From positions 1 through 64,000 of the forward strand of contig NZ_QZCF01000013.1 of the NCBI RefSeq assembly GCF_003591485.1: 64,000 bases of DNA, given 5' to 3'. The notes below the pieces were generated by a model. It saw only the letters and a program-made list of their open reading frames with translations, was not told where the DNA came from and made no database searches. Positions within the stretch are counted from its first letter, which is position 1, and every line of letters starts with the position of its first letter. Shown one piece after another: positions 1 to 8,558 of the stretch. The position numbers and the translations under genes were made by a program. The DNA is from Paenibacillus sp. 1011MAR3C5. Lineage in GTDB: Bacteria > Bacillota > Bacilli > Paenibacillales > Paenibacillaceae.

Positions 1-42
1 TATCCACTTTTACAATTACGAACGATTACAGAAAAAACTAAA

Positions 43-100
43 CGGCCTCAGTCCCAAAGAATTTAGGGCTAAGGCCGCATCATAGATCTTTATTTTTTGT
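43..100. terminator. bidirectional terminator-like hairpin
   Basis: A 12-13 bp imperfect stem (43-55 with 66-77) is followed on the plus strand by a T-rich run (92-97) and on the minus strand by TTTAGTTTTTT. It could end a minus-strand gene entering from the right or a plus-strand gene entering from the left. No adjacent complete gene is visible, so it may be a relic. Confidence 0.5.
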
Positions 101-571
101 ACTGTCTACTTGACGGGGAGCAGTTCAGGTTGCGCGCTAAGGGTGGGTATTCACGTTCCAGTAAACTTGAAGGGACATCCCATCCAAGCCCATTATATAG
201 GCCAAGTGTTATCAGCACTTGGTCTTTCTAATGCCTTTTTAACAGTTGCATTGCAGATAAAACACAATTACTTATAGATAGTCGTCCGTTACTGTGTTGA
301 CTTCTTGTTGAATCATATCTCTTGCAATTGCGCTGTTGACTTCGAGATTTTAGCCAAGCTACAACGAGAGCCTAGCGTTCACAATAGTGAAAACTCTTCG
401 GCTTTTTGTTTGTCTATACAGACCATACGAGTGTACGCTCTAATCTACACTTCAGGTACGTATGAGCGTTGACTCCGTGTGGACTTCAGACACTTTGGGT
501 ACATGCCAGAGAAACTCACAAAACCAAGTGCCATGTACACGAAGCACTTGTACGATGCGACCTCTCGGCTC
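101..571. other. gene-free stretch, no recognisable content
   Basis: No supported coding region, RNA gene or operator is seen. The base composition is near 45% GC by eye and stops are frequent in all frames. It lies outside the leftmost rlmH-type repeat and could be decayed cargo of a further element continuing beyond the window. Confidence 0.4.
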
Positions 572-635
572 TTACTTTTCCCCCACCGCCACCGGATTCC
601 CCTTATATGAAATCCAATCGCTCCAGCTGTAGTTT

Positions 636-656
636 TTACTTGTGATACAGTTCCCC
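636..656 (-). repeat. rlmH-end att-like repeat S1
   Basis: Read on the minus strand this is GGGGAACTGTATCACAAGTAA, encoding G-E-L-Y-H-K-stop, against G-E-P-Y-H-K-stop at the end of the intact rlmH (21172-21192). It is the leftmost of eight same-orientation copies in the window. It sits 34 bp from copy S2, so no cargo lies between them. Confidence 0.7.
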
Positions 657-676
657 TTCAACACCCTAACTGTGAA

Positions 677-730
677 AAATTTCGCTCTAATTATGATAAG
701 GTTCTCCGTAACGGGTCTATCGGCGAAAAA
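677..730 (-). repeat. att-like repeat S2 with inverted arms
   Basis: The core at 687-704 reads GAACCTTATCATAATTAG on the minus strand. It is flanked by arms TTTCGCCGATAGACCCGTTA (right) and the inverse GCGAAATTTT (left). The same arm-core-arm layout recurs at 3151-3202 and 11570-11621. Arms that mirror each other around a recombination core resemble the imperfect inverted repeats at SCC element ends. Confidence 0.7.
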
Positions 731-752
731 TGGAGCCGTTTTTGATGGTTTT

Positions 753-1661
753 TTACAAGTCATAATATACTCCGGTTAACTTTTCGGATTGTAACCAAAG
801 TTTTTCCGCAAGCTGCACATCCAATGCCTTTTTGGGAAAATCTACAGACTTCGGTTTCTTAGCCTTTAGTGGATTCATTCCTAACCCTATGTAATTATCT
901 CCGGTGACTGTCGAATCCGTCGCCGCAATAAGTGATGGCCAAGATGATTGATCAGGAGGAGTTCCGAATATTTTCATTAATAGCAGTCCGAATGCTTTGG
1001 TTCCCTTCGGTGCATTTCTCCCGATGCCTGTAGGACTTGTACCGGGATGTACTGCTATAGAAGTGATACCTCTCTTCTTCGCACGTCGATTTAATTCTCG
1101 GGCAAACAGTATATTTGAAAGTTTAGAGCGATTGTATCCTGCCATTGGTCTGTATTTCTTATCCATCTTTAAATCAGAAAAATCTATATCACCCATTTGA
1201 GCTGACTGTGCGCTAACTGTAATGATTCGCCCGTGGTTTTTTTCAATTAAAGGTAATAACAAACCTGTCAACGCAAAGTGACCAAGATGATTGGTTCCGA
1301 AGTGCATTTCAAATCCATCGGCCGTCAGTTCACGAGTGGGAACTGCCATTACCCCAGCGTTGTTTATAAGGACGTCTATTCCTTTCATTTTCCCGTGGAT
1401 CGTGTCGGCGAAGCCTCGAACTGACTTCAGATCAGCCAAGTTTAATGGCTCCACTGATACATCAATATTCGGTGCCGTTTGTTTCATCTTTATGATTGCT
1501 TCTTCGCCGCGCCTAGGATCACGACTTCCAATGATCACTTTGGCATCGTGCTTCGCCAGCTCTAATGCCGTATAATAGCCTACTCCGCCATTGCCTCCCG
1601 TTACGATAGCGGTTTTTCCCCTTAAGTTTGGGAGATCGTCAGGCGTCCAATTTGGTCTCAT
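753..1661 (-). CDS. short-chain dehydrogenase/reductase
   Basis: A 302-residue classical-type SDR. Seen in sequence: nucleotide-binding TGGNGGVG (residues 21-28), NNAG (100-103), catalytic Ser at about 150 and YNRSK (Tyr176, Lys180). The N-terminal extension and the GTNHLGHF segment resemble the retinol dehydrogenase/protochlorophyllide reductase-like branch, so an NADP(H)-linked carbonyl or alcohol substrate is likely, but its identity cannot be told. The start is supported by GGAGGA seven bases upstream. It is last in a minus-strand set with an NAD(P)-binding reductase and a TetR gene, bounded by att-like repeats S2 and S3. Confidence 0.88.
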   Translation of the reverse strand: MRPNWTPDDLPNLRGKTAIVTGGNGGVGYYTALELAKHDAKVIIGSRDPRRGEEAIIKMKQTAPNIDVSVEPLNLADLKSVRGFADTIHGKMKGIDVLINNAGVMAVPTRELTADGFEMHFGTNHLGHFALTGLLLPLIEKNHGRIITVSAQSAQMGDIDFSDLKMDKKYRPMAGYNRSKLSNILFARELNRRAKKRGITSIAVHPGTSPTGIGRNAPKGTKAFGLLLMKIFGTPPDQSSWPSLIAATDSTVTGDNYIGLGMNPLKAKKPKSVDFPKKALDVQLAEKLWLQSEKLTGVYYDL

Positions 1662-1731
1662 GAATTATTCCTCCGAAAGGTTATATTTTAAATATGTAAT
1701 TGGGTCATTACTACATGCAAAACTGTTTCAG

Positions 1732-2364
1732 TCAGTCGTGAATAAACGAGGATTGTTTGATATAACGAGCATGTTCGACTGAATCGATCATGAATCTGGC
1801 CACGTCGTCACGAGAAATTTTAGCTAGCATGGAAGGAGTGAAAGCACCGTGCTTGTATCGCCCTTTGCCCGGCTCATTGGTGAGCCTTGATGGCTGAACG
1901 ATAGTCCAGTCCAGTCCACTTTTCCGCACAATACTATCCTGCCTTTCCTTATCGTAAAATTCTCGGAACGTTATTAAAGAAACTAGCATTACTATCATTC
2001 TCATCCCAATCCAGAGCTGTTTCCTGCTTTCTCTGCTGGTGCCAAAGCCCGTAAGAACGACCAGTCTCTTTACTTTATGCCTTCTCATCGCGTTCACTAT
2101 TGAACGAGTCCCACGTAAGCATAGATCTGAAGGACTTCCTGCTGTGGCTCCTAAAGCTACAAACACCGCGTCTTGCCCCTCAACAGCCGATCCTACATCC
2201 TCTTCACTAAATACATTGCCTTCCACAACTATTAATCCCTCCCGGGTAAACGGGATTCGATCTGCGGCACGTACAAAGGCTTTTACGGTATGTCCCTTGT
2301 TGATCGCTTGGTCAATTAGCTGTAAGCCCGTACCCCCGCTAGCTCCAAAGATGGTAAACTTCAT
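1732..2364 (-). CDS. NAD(P)-binding atypical SDR (NmrA/SDR_a5 type)
   Basis: 210 residues with an N-terminal Rossmann motif GASGGTG (residues 8-14) and the length of single-domain NAD(P)H-binding proteins of the SDR_a5/NmrA-like class, which reduce flavins or quinone-like substrates or act as sensors. No classical YxxxK site is evident. The upstream spacing contains GAGAGG before the ATG. An 22-bp palindrome (2401-2422) lies just upstream, between it and the tetR gene, suggesting direct control by that regulator. Function beyond nucleotide binding is inference. Confidence 0.82.
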   Translation of the reverse strand: MKFTIFGASGGTGLQLIDQAINKGHTVKAFVRAADRIPFTREGLIVVEGNVFSEEDVGSAVEGQDAVFVALGATAGSPSDLCLRGTRSIVNAMRRHKVKRLVVLTGFGTSRESRKQLWIGMRMIVMLVSLITFREFYDKERQDSIVRKSGLDWTIVQPSRLTNEPGKGRYKHGAFTPSMLAKISRDDVARFMIDSVEHARYIKQSSFIHD

Positions 2365-2400
2365 TGTTCTTTGCCTCTCTTTTATCTATATTTCACCTAT

Positions 2401-2422
2401 AATAAGTGAATATTCATTTATT
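2401..2422. promoter_or_regulatory. 22-bp palindrome, probable TetR operator
   Basis: AATAAGTGAATATTCATTTATT is an inverted repeat with one mismatched pair, 37 bp upstream of the reductase start (2364) and downstream of the TetR stop. Position and symmetry fit a regulator binding site; a second, different palindrome lies before tetR itself (3049-3066). Confidence 0.55.
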
Positions 2423-2467
2423 AAAGGCGGAAAGAACAGCGATGCTGCGCATCGCTTAAAATACTTG

Positions 2468-3040
2468 CTATGCCTTAATAGCGTCCCAACTCATCTTGAT
2501 GGCAGAATCTAATTGTTTACTATCCAGTATGTTCCCGTTCTTCAAATGTGCTTTCAACAATTCAGCTATTGGCAAGATGGAGTAAACAACTAATATGTTA
2601 ATATCTACCTTCTTCAATAGCCCCTGTCGGATGCCGGCGTCAAACATCTCGAAGATCGGTTGAAACTGAACTGCCGTATCCTCTAGGCACCATTTCTGGG
2701 GCAAAGGCGAATTCATTATTTGCTCCAGGAACAAAAAATAGTCTTTGAAGGATTGAATAAAATCAACATAGTTGCGGATGATAGCCTCAAATTGTTCGTA
2801 AACTGTTCGGGTATGATCCACTCCCTGAAACATTCTCTCGCTCATCTTGCCTTTAATCTTCAAGTAGGTCTTGTAGAGCAGATCCTCCTTGTTCTCATGG
2901 TAAATATAAATCGTCGCTGCCGATACACTCGCTCTTTTGGCAATTTTGGAAATCGATGTTTCTGAGAACCCAATTTCATTAATAAGCTGTACTGTCGCGT
3001 CGAATATGGCTTCGACTTTGTTATCATCTCTGTATCGCAT
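2468..3040 (-). CDS. TetR/AcrR family transcriptional regulator
   Basis: 190 residues. The N-terminal helix-turn-helix spans about residues 10-55 (ETSISKIAKRASVSAATIY followed by a YHENKEDL recognition-region end), typical of TetR. The C-terminal ligand domain is not recognisable to a subfamily. It lies upstream of the NAD(P)-binding reductase and SDR on the same strand and probably represses all three genes in response to a reactive or aromatic compound; that ligand is inference. A near-perfect palindrome sits 8 bp upstream of the start, fitting autoregulation. Confidence 0.88.
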   Translation of the reverse strand: MRYRDDNKVEAIFDATVQLINEIGFSETSISKIAKRASVSAATIYIYHENKEDLLYKTYLKIKGKMSERMFQGVDHTRTVYEQFEAIIRNYVDFIQSFKDYFLFLEQIMNSPLPQKWCLEDTAVQFQPIFEMFDAGIRQGLLKKVDINILVVYSILPIAELLKAHLKNGNILDSKQLDSAIKMSWDAIKA

Positions 3041-3044
3041 GAAA

Positions 3045-3073
3045 CAATAATAAACGTTCGTTTATTTATTGTC
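3045..3073. promoter_or_regulatory. palindromic operator upstream of tetR
   Basis: The inner arms AATAAACG / CGTTTATT (3049-3066) are perfect around a TT centre, and the outer bases extend the symmetry to ACAAT/ATTGT with a one-base slip. It lies directly before the TetR start codon, the usual place for an autoregulatory TetR operator. Confidence 0.65.
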
Positions 3074-3150
3074 AACATTAAGATATTATTGATAGCAATT
3101 ACATGTCTTCCTCTAGCAACACCCGCGCCTCAGAAAGACTCTCAGCTCCA

Positions 3151-3202
3151 AATTTCACCCTATTTGTGATACGGTTCAGCTTAACGGGTTTATCGGCGAA
3201 AT
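3151..3202 (-). repeat. att-like repeat S3 with inverted arms
   Basis: Core at 3160-3177 reads GAACCGTATCACAAATAG on the minus strand, close to the rlmH end GAACCGTACCATAAGTAG. The flanks AAATTTCACC (left) and GGCGAAAT (right) mirror each other. The tract between core and right arm (AGCTTAACGGGTTTATCGG) is nearly identical in S4. Confidence 0.75.
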
Positions 3203-3780
3203 ATACTCCTAAGTGTGCCGCGCGGCGGCGTTTCAGGCTTTAAAGCAGGTTTCCCATAATTCCTTCCTAATTATCTACTGAAGCCAAGTTTGTCATTATT
3301 TCCGCTCCCCCTCTATGCTATGCTTTAGTCGAATTCAAACTTGCCATAAGCCATTCTTTATTCAGGTAATTCTAGCCGCCGATTTTGGTGGCTTTATTTT
3401 TCATCGATTTCTTTAAGTTCAATAATTTCACGAATATCTCTTGAATGAAGCTCGACTACTTTATTCCGTAAAAAGCCCTATAAGCCAAACCAGCCGTTAG
3501 ATTACTGGATTCGAGCTTAAAAGGGCTTTATTTTTACGAGTTGAGAAATTCTTATTTTAGATATGCACTCCAATGCAATCCTTTTCAACTAATACTGGCC
3601 TTAATCGTCGGTAATGTTTGATTAAAACTAACGTTCCCAGTTCGTTCAATCGTGTTTATAGGGACTGACTTTGAATCGGTATACTTAGTTCTTTCCTTTT
3701 GAGCATCACGAATTTTTTCTAATTAACTTCTTGCATCTATTCGATTCCTCCTCCAATGGCAGGGCAGCAAATCGCGGCAA
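3203..3780. other. gene-free stretch with two hairpins and a short coding relic
   Basis: Two terminator-like structures are present: 3374-3400 (7-bp stem, then TTTATTTTT on the plus strand) and 3472-3535 (AAAGCCCT/AGGGCTTT stem, then TTTATTTTT). Between them a minus-strand frame of about 22 codons ending in DEK-stop (about 3406-3470) looks like the tail of a lost gene. Nothing else is supported up to the ketopantoate-reductase-like gene. Confidence 0.4.
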
Positions 3781-4707
3781 CTACGATTGGATAATCCGCT
3801 CCGCCTCCAAAGCATCCCAGTTCGGCGTAGGCACATCCGACTTGGTCCTCAACTCGGCGAATGTGTAATTCAACGCATGAAGCTCCACATCCGTCCCATC
3901 AATCAACCGACTAATCGGGAGCAAGAAGAAAAGCTTTAGAGCCCAGCGAACTAAGCGTGGATACCTTATAATCGAAGATGCTTGACCCGCCGGGGTCAGC
4001 GGGTAACCCAATGAATCCAGTACGTGAAAGCCCTCCCCCATCGCCGCCACCAACTGACGCAATCTCTTGTCGTCACGAACAACTTTTTTCATTTGGAAGC
4101 CATGGAACAGAATGACCATGTTCATGGGCACGACTAACACCATGTGATTTTTTAGCCAGGCATCGATCTGATCATGATAGCTGAGCTTGTACTTGGTTCG
4201 CTTGAATGCCTGGTCCAGCAGGGAGCGGAACGGAATGGGGCTGTTCAGTCCCCCGATGACCATCTGCCCGTGGCCGCCACGGATGCAAATGACTCGTCCG
4301 TCGGTACGTGTACCTGCGGTAGTTTGGAATCCAAAAGCGATCTGTTTGGGCGATTGTCCATGTTTACTCAAATAGTCCTGCATGGCGTAAGCATCCATAT
4401 TATTGCCTACCATTACGATATGACGGCTAACGTTTTCTGCGAGGATCGGTAGCACAGCCCCGAAGTCTGAATACTTCATCATGACGAAGATCAAGTCATA
4501 CGCGTCACCTGTCTCCAGTCTACGAATTACACGAACCCGATCGACAGTTGTCTTGCGCTGAAGGTAATGTCGAATGACCAGTCCCTCCTTTTCCAGTTCC
4601 TCCGCTCGCTTTCCTCTTGCTAACACAGTCACGTCATGACCGCTCTTTATCAGGACATGTGCCAGATAGCTTCCCTGCACACCTGCACCGTACACAAGTA
4701 TGTTCAA
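3781..4707 (-). CDS. ketopantoate reductase family (ApbA/PanE-like) protein
   Basis: About 308 residues. The N-terminal Rossmann motif YGAGVQGS follows immediately after the start, with the HDVTVLAR second strand typical of PanE. Family members reduce 2-dehydropantoate with NADPH in pantothenate synthesis, but stray paralogues beside TetR genes often act on other substrates; the true substrate is unknown. I chose the TTG at 4705-4707 because GGGGAGGGG sits seven bases upstream; an ATG at 4728 would place that ribosome-binding site inside the coding region. Divergent from a TetR gene, with a strong palindrome between them. Confidence 0.85.
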   Translation of the reverse strand: MNILVYGAGVQGSYLAHVLIKSGHDVTVLARGKRAEELEKEGLVIRHYLQRKTTVDRVRVIRRLETGDAYDLIFVMMKYSDFGAVLPILAENVSRHIVMVGNNMDAYAMQDYLSKHGQSPKQIAFGFQTTAGTRTDGRVICIRGGHGQMVIGGLNSPIPFRSLLDQAFKRTKYKLSYHDQIDAWLKNHMVLVVPMNMVILFHGFQMKKVVRDDKRLRQLVAAMGEGFHVLDSLGYPLTPAGQASSIIRYPRLVRWALKLFFLLPISRLIDGTDVELHALNYTFAELRTKSDVPTPNWDALEAERIIQS

Positions 4708-4731
4708 TATAGTCCCCTCCCCATGCAATTA

Positions 4732-4757
4732 ACAGATGTTGAATATGTAACATCTGT
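4732..4757. promoter_or_regulatory. inverted-repeat operator between divergent genes
   Basis: ACAGATGTT and AACATCTGT form perfect 9-bp arms around an 8-bp spacer. The site lies between the PanE-like gene and the TetR gene, as expected for a TetR repressor controlling both. Confidence 0.7.
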
Positions 4758-4870
4758 GTACTACAATCAAGGTATCATTGGAACTAAAGCAAGCGCAATG
4801 GCTAATCGTAACTGCTTTTGTTGAGAAATGAACAATGAAAGCTGGATATGTTCAAAAAAGAGGGGAAAAC

Positions 4871-5419
4871 ATGGATCGACGCATCGAGCGATCAAGACAA
4901 ATGATTATGCAAGCGTTCATCGAGTTGTTGGAGGAGCAGGATTTTGAGAAGATCACCATTCAAGGGATTGCGGATCGGGCCAATGTCAACCGCGGAACAA
5001 TCTATTTGCATTTCACAGACAAATATGACCTGCTGGAACAGAGCGTGGAAACGTATCTGATGATGCTTGTTGACAGCTGTTTACAGGAGGAAGGAGCCGC
5101 TGAACTATCCCGGGATCTGCTGATTCGTGCGTTCACGTATCTGAAGGAGCATGCGTCGATCTACCGCGTGTTGATGACCAACAAAGGCATTCCAACTTTC
5201 AGACATCGTATGACACAGATCATTAAGGGAAATATTACCGTGGTGGTGAACTACATGAATCTGGAAACGGGTATCCATCGAGATGTGATGGCGCAATTCT
5301 TATCCATTTCCGTTACGGGGTTGATTGAGTGGTGGATCGTCGAATCCATGCCGTATACGCCAGAAGAGATGGTCGAACAGATGACTAAGATACTGGAAGC
5401 ACGGCTGCAGCTATGGTGA
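4871..5419 (+). CDS. TetR/AcrR family regulator (TetR_C_33-like C-terminus)
   Basis: 182 residues from the ATG at 4871, which has AGAGGGG six bases upstream; a longer frame opens at 4835 but lacks a ribosome-binding site. The DNA-binding domain occupies about residues 5-52 (ITIQGIADRANVNRGTIYLH). The C-terminal half resembles the YRVLMTNKG-type domain of small Bacillales TetR proteins such as YfiR-like regulators. It is divergent from the PanE-like gene and probably represses it through the 4732-4757 palindrome. The inducer cannot be guessed. Confidence 0.88.
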   Translation: MDRRIERSRQMIMQAFIELLEEQDFEKITIQGIADRANVNRGTIYLHFTDKYDLLEQSVETYLMMLVDSCLQEEGAAELSRDLLIRAFTYLKEHASIYRVLMTNKGIPTFRHRMTQIIKGNITVVVNYMNLETGIHRDVMAQFLSISVTGLIEWWIVESMPYTPEEMVEQMTKILEARLQLW

Positions 5420-5454
5420 ATTTAATTACTAATCCAAGTATAACATTCTTTCTT

Positions 5455-5479
5455 AGGGACTCTATTGAGTCCCTTTTCA
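5455..5479 (+). terminator. intrinsic terminator after tetR
   Basis: AGGGACTC-TATT-GAGTCCCT stem-loop followed by TTTT, 36 bp after the TetR stop. Confidence 0.85.
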
Positions 5480-5558
5480 TGTTAAATGTATGCATAACTT
5501 CGGAACTTCGGCGAGAATGCGAGGTTCCAAGTTTACAGATTTCCTGTAAAATAATGAT

Positions 5559-6734
5559 ATGAAAAAAATATTATCGTTCATGGATTGGGGTATATTCGCT
5601 CTTCGTTTGTACCATTATATTTTGCTGTTGTCACAGGCTCTGGCGGTAAGTGAGTTTTCGATCCGAACGTTACTAGACGTGATTTGGCTGAGCATAGCCT
5701 TTGTCATCCCTTTGCTGTTCTGGTTTCCTGGGCGCCGGACGAACAAAGTCTGGTTCTGCATACTGGAGCTATTACTTGGCGGTTCTTATTATGTGCATTC
5801 TGTGATTGATCCGGATTTGACTTCAAAGGCGGACTATTTGCTGCCGAGTCTTACAATGGGGTACTTATTGACTAAGCAAACTTTTTGGATCATTCCCGTC
5901 GTTGTTTTCATTCCTTTTTCCTTTCAGTCTTACCTCAGATTATCTTGGGAGCAAGCCCTAAGTATCGGAACAGACAACCTGCTGTTCTGCTTCATTGGCA
6001 TGTGGGTAAGCTTCGTCGCCAAGGCGTATGATCAGAAAAATAAACTGGTAGCCGAAGTGGAGCGTCAAAACAAACTGTTAACTCACTACTCGACCGAGAT
6101 CGAGAAGATGACTTTGCTTGAAGAGCGCAACCGCATGTCGAAGGAGATTCATGATACACTGGGACATTCCTTTATCTCACTCATTCTGAGTCTTGATGCC
6201 TCTATTGCCCTTATGGATAGCAAACCCGCCGAGGCCAAAGATCGATTAACTCGCTTAAGAACATTGGCTGAGAACAATCTGGACGAGATGAGAAACATCG
6301 TTCACGAGATGGGAGAAGAAGAGGAATCAAGTCTGATTCGACAGGTTGAATCCCTTGTGATCCGTTTCCGGGAACACACGGGTACGGTCCTGACTTTGAG
6401 TCTGCCAGAGATAGAAGGCTCCATACGTTTTGAAGTACGGCAGGCGATCCTTCGGGTCATCCAGGAATCCCTTACAAACGCACTAAAACATGGGAAGGCA
6501 TCTCAGCTTCATCTGGAGCTTAAATTTTCCGAGAGCGTTCTGCAATTGTCCGTTCGAAATAACGGGAACCCGATCGACAAGCCCAATTTCGGTTTCGGCT
6601 TGACCACGATGAAACAGCGGGTTGAGCGGTTGGGTGGTCGCCTTCAGCTATTATCGGTGGAGGGAACTCCAGCAATGACCGAAGTCCGATGTGAAATCCC
6701 GCTGATAGGAGTGATGCTGCATGGAGAAAATTAA
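5559..6734 (+). CDS. NarL-type sensor histidine kinase
   Basis: 391 residues. The N-terminal third has about five hydrophobic membrane segments (residues ~10-160), a coiled stretch (~165-190), a HisKA_3 phosphoacceptor region EERNRMSKEIHDTLGHS (His near 200) and a C-terminal HATPase with NALKHG and GFGL. This is the DesK/LiaS-like class in which the sensor is membrane-embedded. The start lacks a clear ribosome-binding site. It overlaps the response regulator gene by 14 bp, so they are cotranslated, and the downstream CPBP protease gene is the nearest candidate target. The signal is unknown. Confidence 0.9.
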   Translation: MKKILSFMDWGIFALRLYHYILLLSQALAVSEFSIRTLLDVIWLSIAFVIPLLFWFPGRRTNKVWFCILELLLGGSYYVHSVIDPDLTSKADYLLPSLTMGYLLTKQTFWIIPVVVFIPFSFQSYLRLSWEQALSIGTDNLLFCFIGMWVSFVAKAYDQKNKLVAEVERQNKLLTHYSTEIEKMTLLEERNRMSKEIHDTLGHSFISLILSLDASIALMDSKPAEAKDRLTRLRTLAENNLDEMRNIVHEMGEEEESSLIRQVESLVIRFREHTGTVLTLSLPEIEGSIRFEVRQAILRVIQESLTNALKHGKASQLHLELKFSESVLQLSVRNNGNPIDKPNFGFGLTTMKQRVERLGGRLQLLSVEGTPAMTEVRCEIPLIGVMLHGEN

Positions 6735-7368
6735 GGTGCTGATCGCGGATGATCAAGAACTGATTCTCGAAAGTTTACATATCGTGTTGTCCATGGAAGA
6801 AGATTTGGAAATTGTCGGTTTGGCCAAGAATGGCGAAGAGGCACTGAAGGGCTGTGAGCAGTTTTTGCCGGATATGGTGTTGATGGATATCAATATGCCC
6901 GTTATGGACGGCGTCGCCGCAACGGCCCTGATTAAAGATCGAATACCTGCAACCAAAATCATCATGCTGACCTCCTATACGGAAGTTGAATATGTATTAG
7001 CGGCGTTAAGCTGTGGAGCAGAAGGTTATCTGCTCAAAGCCCTTCATCCCAAAGAACTGGCTGCAGGCATACGGGTGGTTCAGGCGGGAGGGACTCTAAT
7101 CTCGCAGGAAATGGCGAGTAAAATGATCAAGAGCATTAACAATACCACCCCTGCGAGAAATAATGAATTCGGGCTCACTGCCCGTGAAATAGACGTGCTG
7201 CATAAGCTGGCTTCTGGCCTTCGTAATCAAGACATTGCCGAGGCGCTGTATCTTAGTGAAGGGACGGTCAAAAACTATATCTCACTGATTTATTCGAAGC
7301 TGAATGTGAAAGGAAGACGGGAGGCCGCCCGCAAAGCCCGAGATTCGGGAATGCTGGATCATTCATAA
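6721..7368 (+). CDS. NarL/FixJ family response regulator
   Basis: 215 residues. The receiver has the acidic pair Asp10-Asp11, phosphoacceptor Asp56 (MVLMDINMP), a switch Thr/Ser (MLTS) and Lys in LLKA. A LuxR-type HTH lies at about 150-210 (LTAREIDVLHKLASGLRNQD). It is the cognate partner of the overlapping membrane kinase. A terminator 15 bp after the stop separates it from the CPBP gene, so the latter would need its own promoter, a possible target of this regulator. Confidence 0.93.
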   Translation: MEKIKVLIADDQELILESLHIVLSMEEDLEIVGLAKNGEEALKGCEQFLPDMVLMDINMPVMDGVAATALIKDRIPATKIIMLTSYTEVEYVLAALSCGAEGYLLKALHPKELAAGIRVVQAGGTLISQEMASKMIKSINNTTPARNNEFGLTAREIDVLHKLASGLRNQDIAEALYLSEGTVKNYISLIYSKLNVKGRREAARKARDSGMLDHS

Positions 7369-7382
7369 TCCGATCCCCAAGA

Positions 7383-7425
7383 AGCTGGTCACTCATTAGA
7401 GTTACCGGCTTTTTTCACCTATAGC
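7383..7425 (+). terminator. intrinsic terminator after the two-component genes
   Basis: AGCTGGT/ACCGGCT stem with one wobble pair and a long loop, followed by TTTTT. Confidence 0.65.
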
Positions 7426-7517
7426 CATAGACGAAATGATGACTAAAGCGCACTGTCTCTTGTGACTTTTTCAGCCTATACTCATAGCATCAAGCAACAC
7501 AGGAGGCGATGTTGGTC

Positions 7518-8411
7518 ATGAAGAAAAAAGCATCTGAAAATAAAGAGAACCTGCAGAATGGCGGGAAATTAAGCGCTTGGAGTTCATTTTGGCGTTTTCC
7601 AATCGTCTGGATGCTTGTGGGAGCTATCGGTATTGTTCTTATCGATACGTTATTCCGGCAGCTGACTGAGCGAGTCGATGGGGTGATTTCCCTTGTCCTT
7701 ACACTAGTGATGGGGTTGCTGGCCATCTTGGTTTATAAGCTCACGCTGACATACCTGGCCCGGCGTTCCACTCCGGAGATAGCTAGACAACGCGCAGGGA
7801 TTGAAGCTGTCCTTGGCGTACTTACCGGAACCATCTTTATTGCAGGGTCCGTCTTGATTATTATGGTGCTGGGAGGTTACTCCTTTCAGTGGGCAAGTTC
7901 TGCGAATGCGGGTTCTGTTCTACTATCCACCATTGGAGCAGCTTTAGGAGCAGCCATTGTCGAGGAGCTTATCTTTCGTGGACTTATGTTTCAAGCCATT
8001 GATAGATTGGGGGGAAAACCGCTCGCACTCGCTGTGACTTCTCTATTCTTTGGAGTTGCCCATCTTGGCAATACAGGGGCAACATTATGGAGCGCGTTCG
8101 CCATAGCCCTGGAAGCAGGTGTTCTGCTCGGAGCGGCCTTCCTGTGGCGGCGGAACTTGTGGTTTGCGATGGGACTGCATTTTGCTTGGAATGCCCTTGA
8201 GGGCTTGCTTGGCATTCCTGTTTCCGGACACTCAACTGCTGGTCTATTTACTGTAGAGGTGAACGGTGCCGCACTTCTCACAGGTGGCGATTTTGGACTT
8301 GAAGGTTCCATTGTTCCGGTTTTGGGTAGTCTTCTATTGTCTATTCCTATGCTAATTGGGGCTGCACGGTATTTTAGGGCCGAGGCCCGGAACCTTCCTA
8401 TATCCAAGTAA
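7518..8411 (+). CDS. CPBP (CAAX/Abi) family membrane protease
   Basis: About 297 residues with six to eight hydrophobic segments. The family signature is complete: EELIFRG (EExxxR, near residue 150), FFGVAHLGN (HxxxN-type second motif) and GLHFAWNALEG. These intramembrane glutamic-type proteases act in prenyl-protein processing, bacteriocin immunity or regulator cleavage; the substrate here is unknown. AGGAGG at 7501 lies too close to the first ATG (7509), so I prefer the ATG at 7518, or the TTG at 7512. The neighbouring two-component system suggests an envelope-stress or peptide-resistance role (inference). Confidence 0.88.
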   Translation: MKKKASENKENLQNGGKLSAWSSFWRFPIVWMLVGAIGIVLIDTLFRQLTERVDGVISLVLTLVMGLLAILVYKLTLTYLARRSTPEIARQRAGIEAVLGVLTGTIFIAGSVLIIMVLGGYSFQWASSANAGSVLLSTIGAALGAAIVEELIFRGLMFQAIDRLGGKPLALAVTSLFFGVAHLGNTGATLWSAFAIALEAGVLLGAAFLWRRNLWFAMGLHFAWNALEGLLGIPVSGHSTAGLFTVEVNGAALLTGGDFGLEGSIVPVLGSLLLSIPMLIGAARYFRAEARNLPISK

Positions 8412-8558
8412 ACGGCAGATAAGTTTTTCTGAAGGCTAATCTATGCGGGATCCCTTGTCATGAAAAAAGAAGTTTTATACATTCTCCATTTACCTTGTAC
8501 TCGATCTTATGTCTACGAGTATACTCAAGGTATGCCGAATAAAGGAGGTATAAGTGGT

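Noticed and set aside
572-763. 63-codon minus-strand frame across S1 and S2
   Set aside because: It runs straight through two att-like repeats, has no ribosome-binding site and does not look like a protein.
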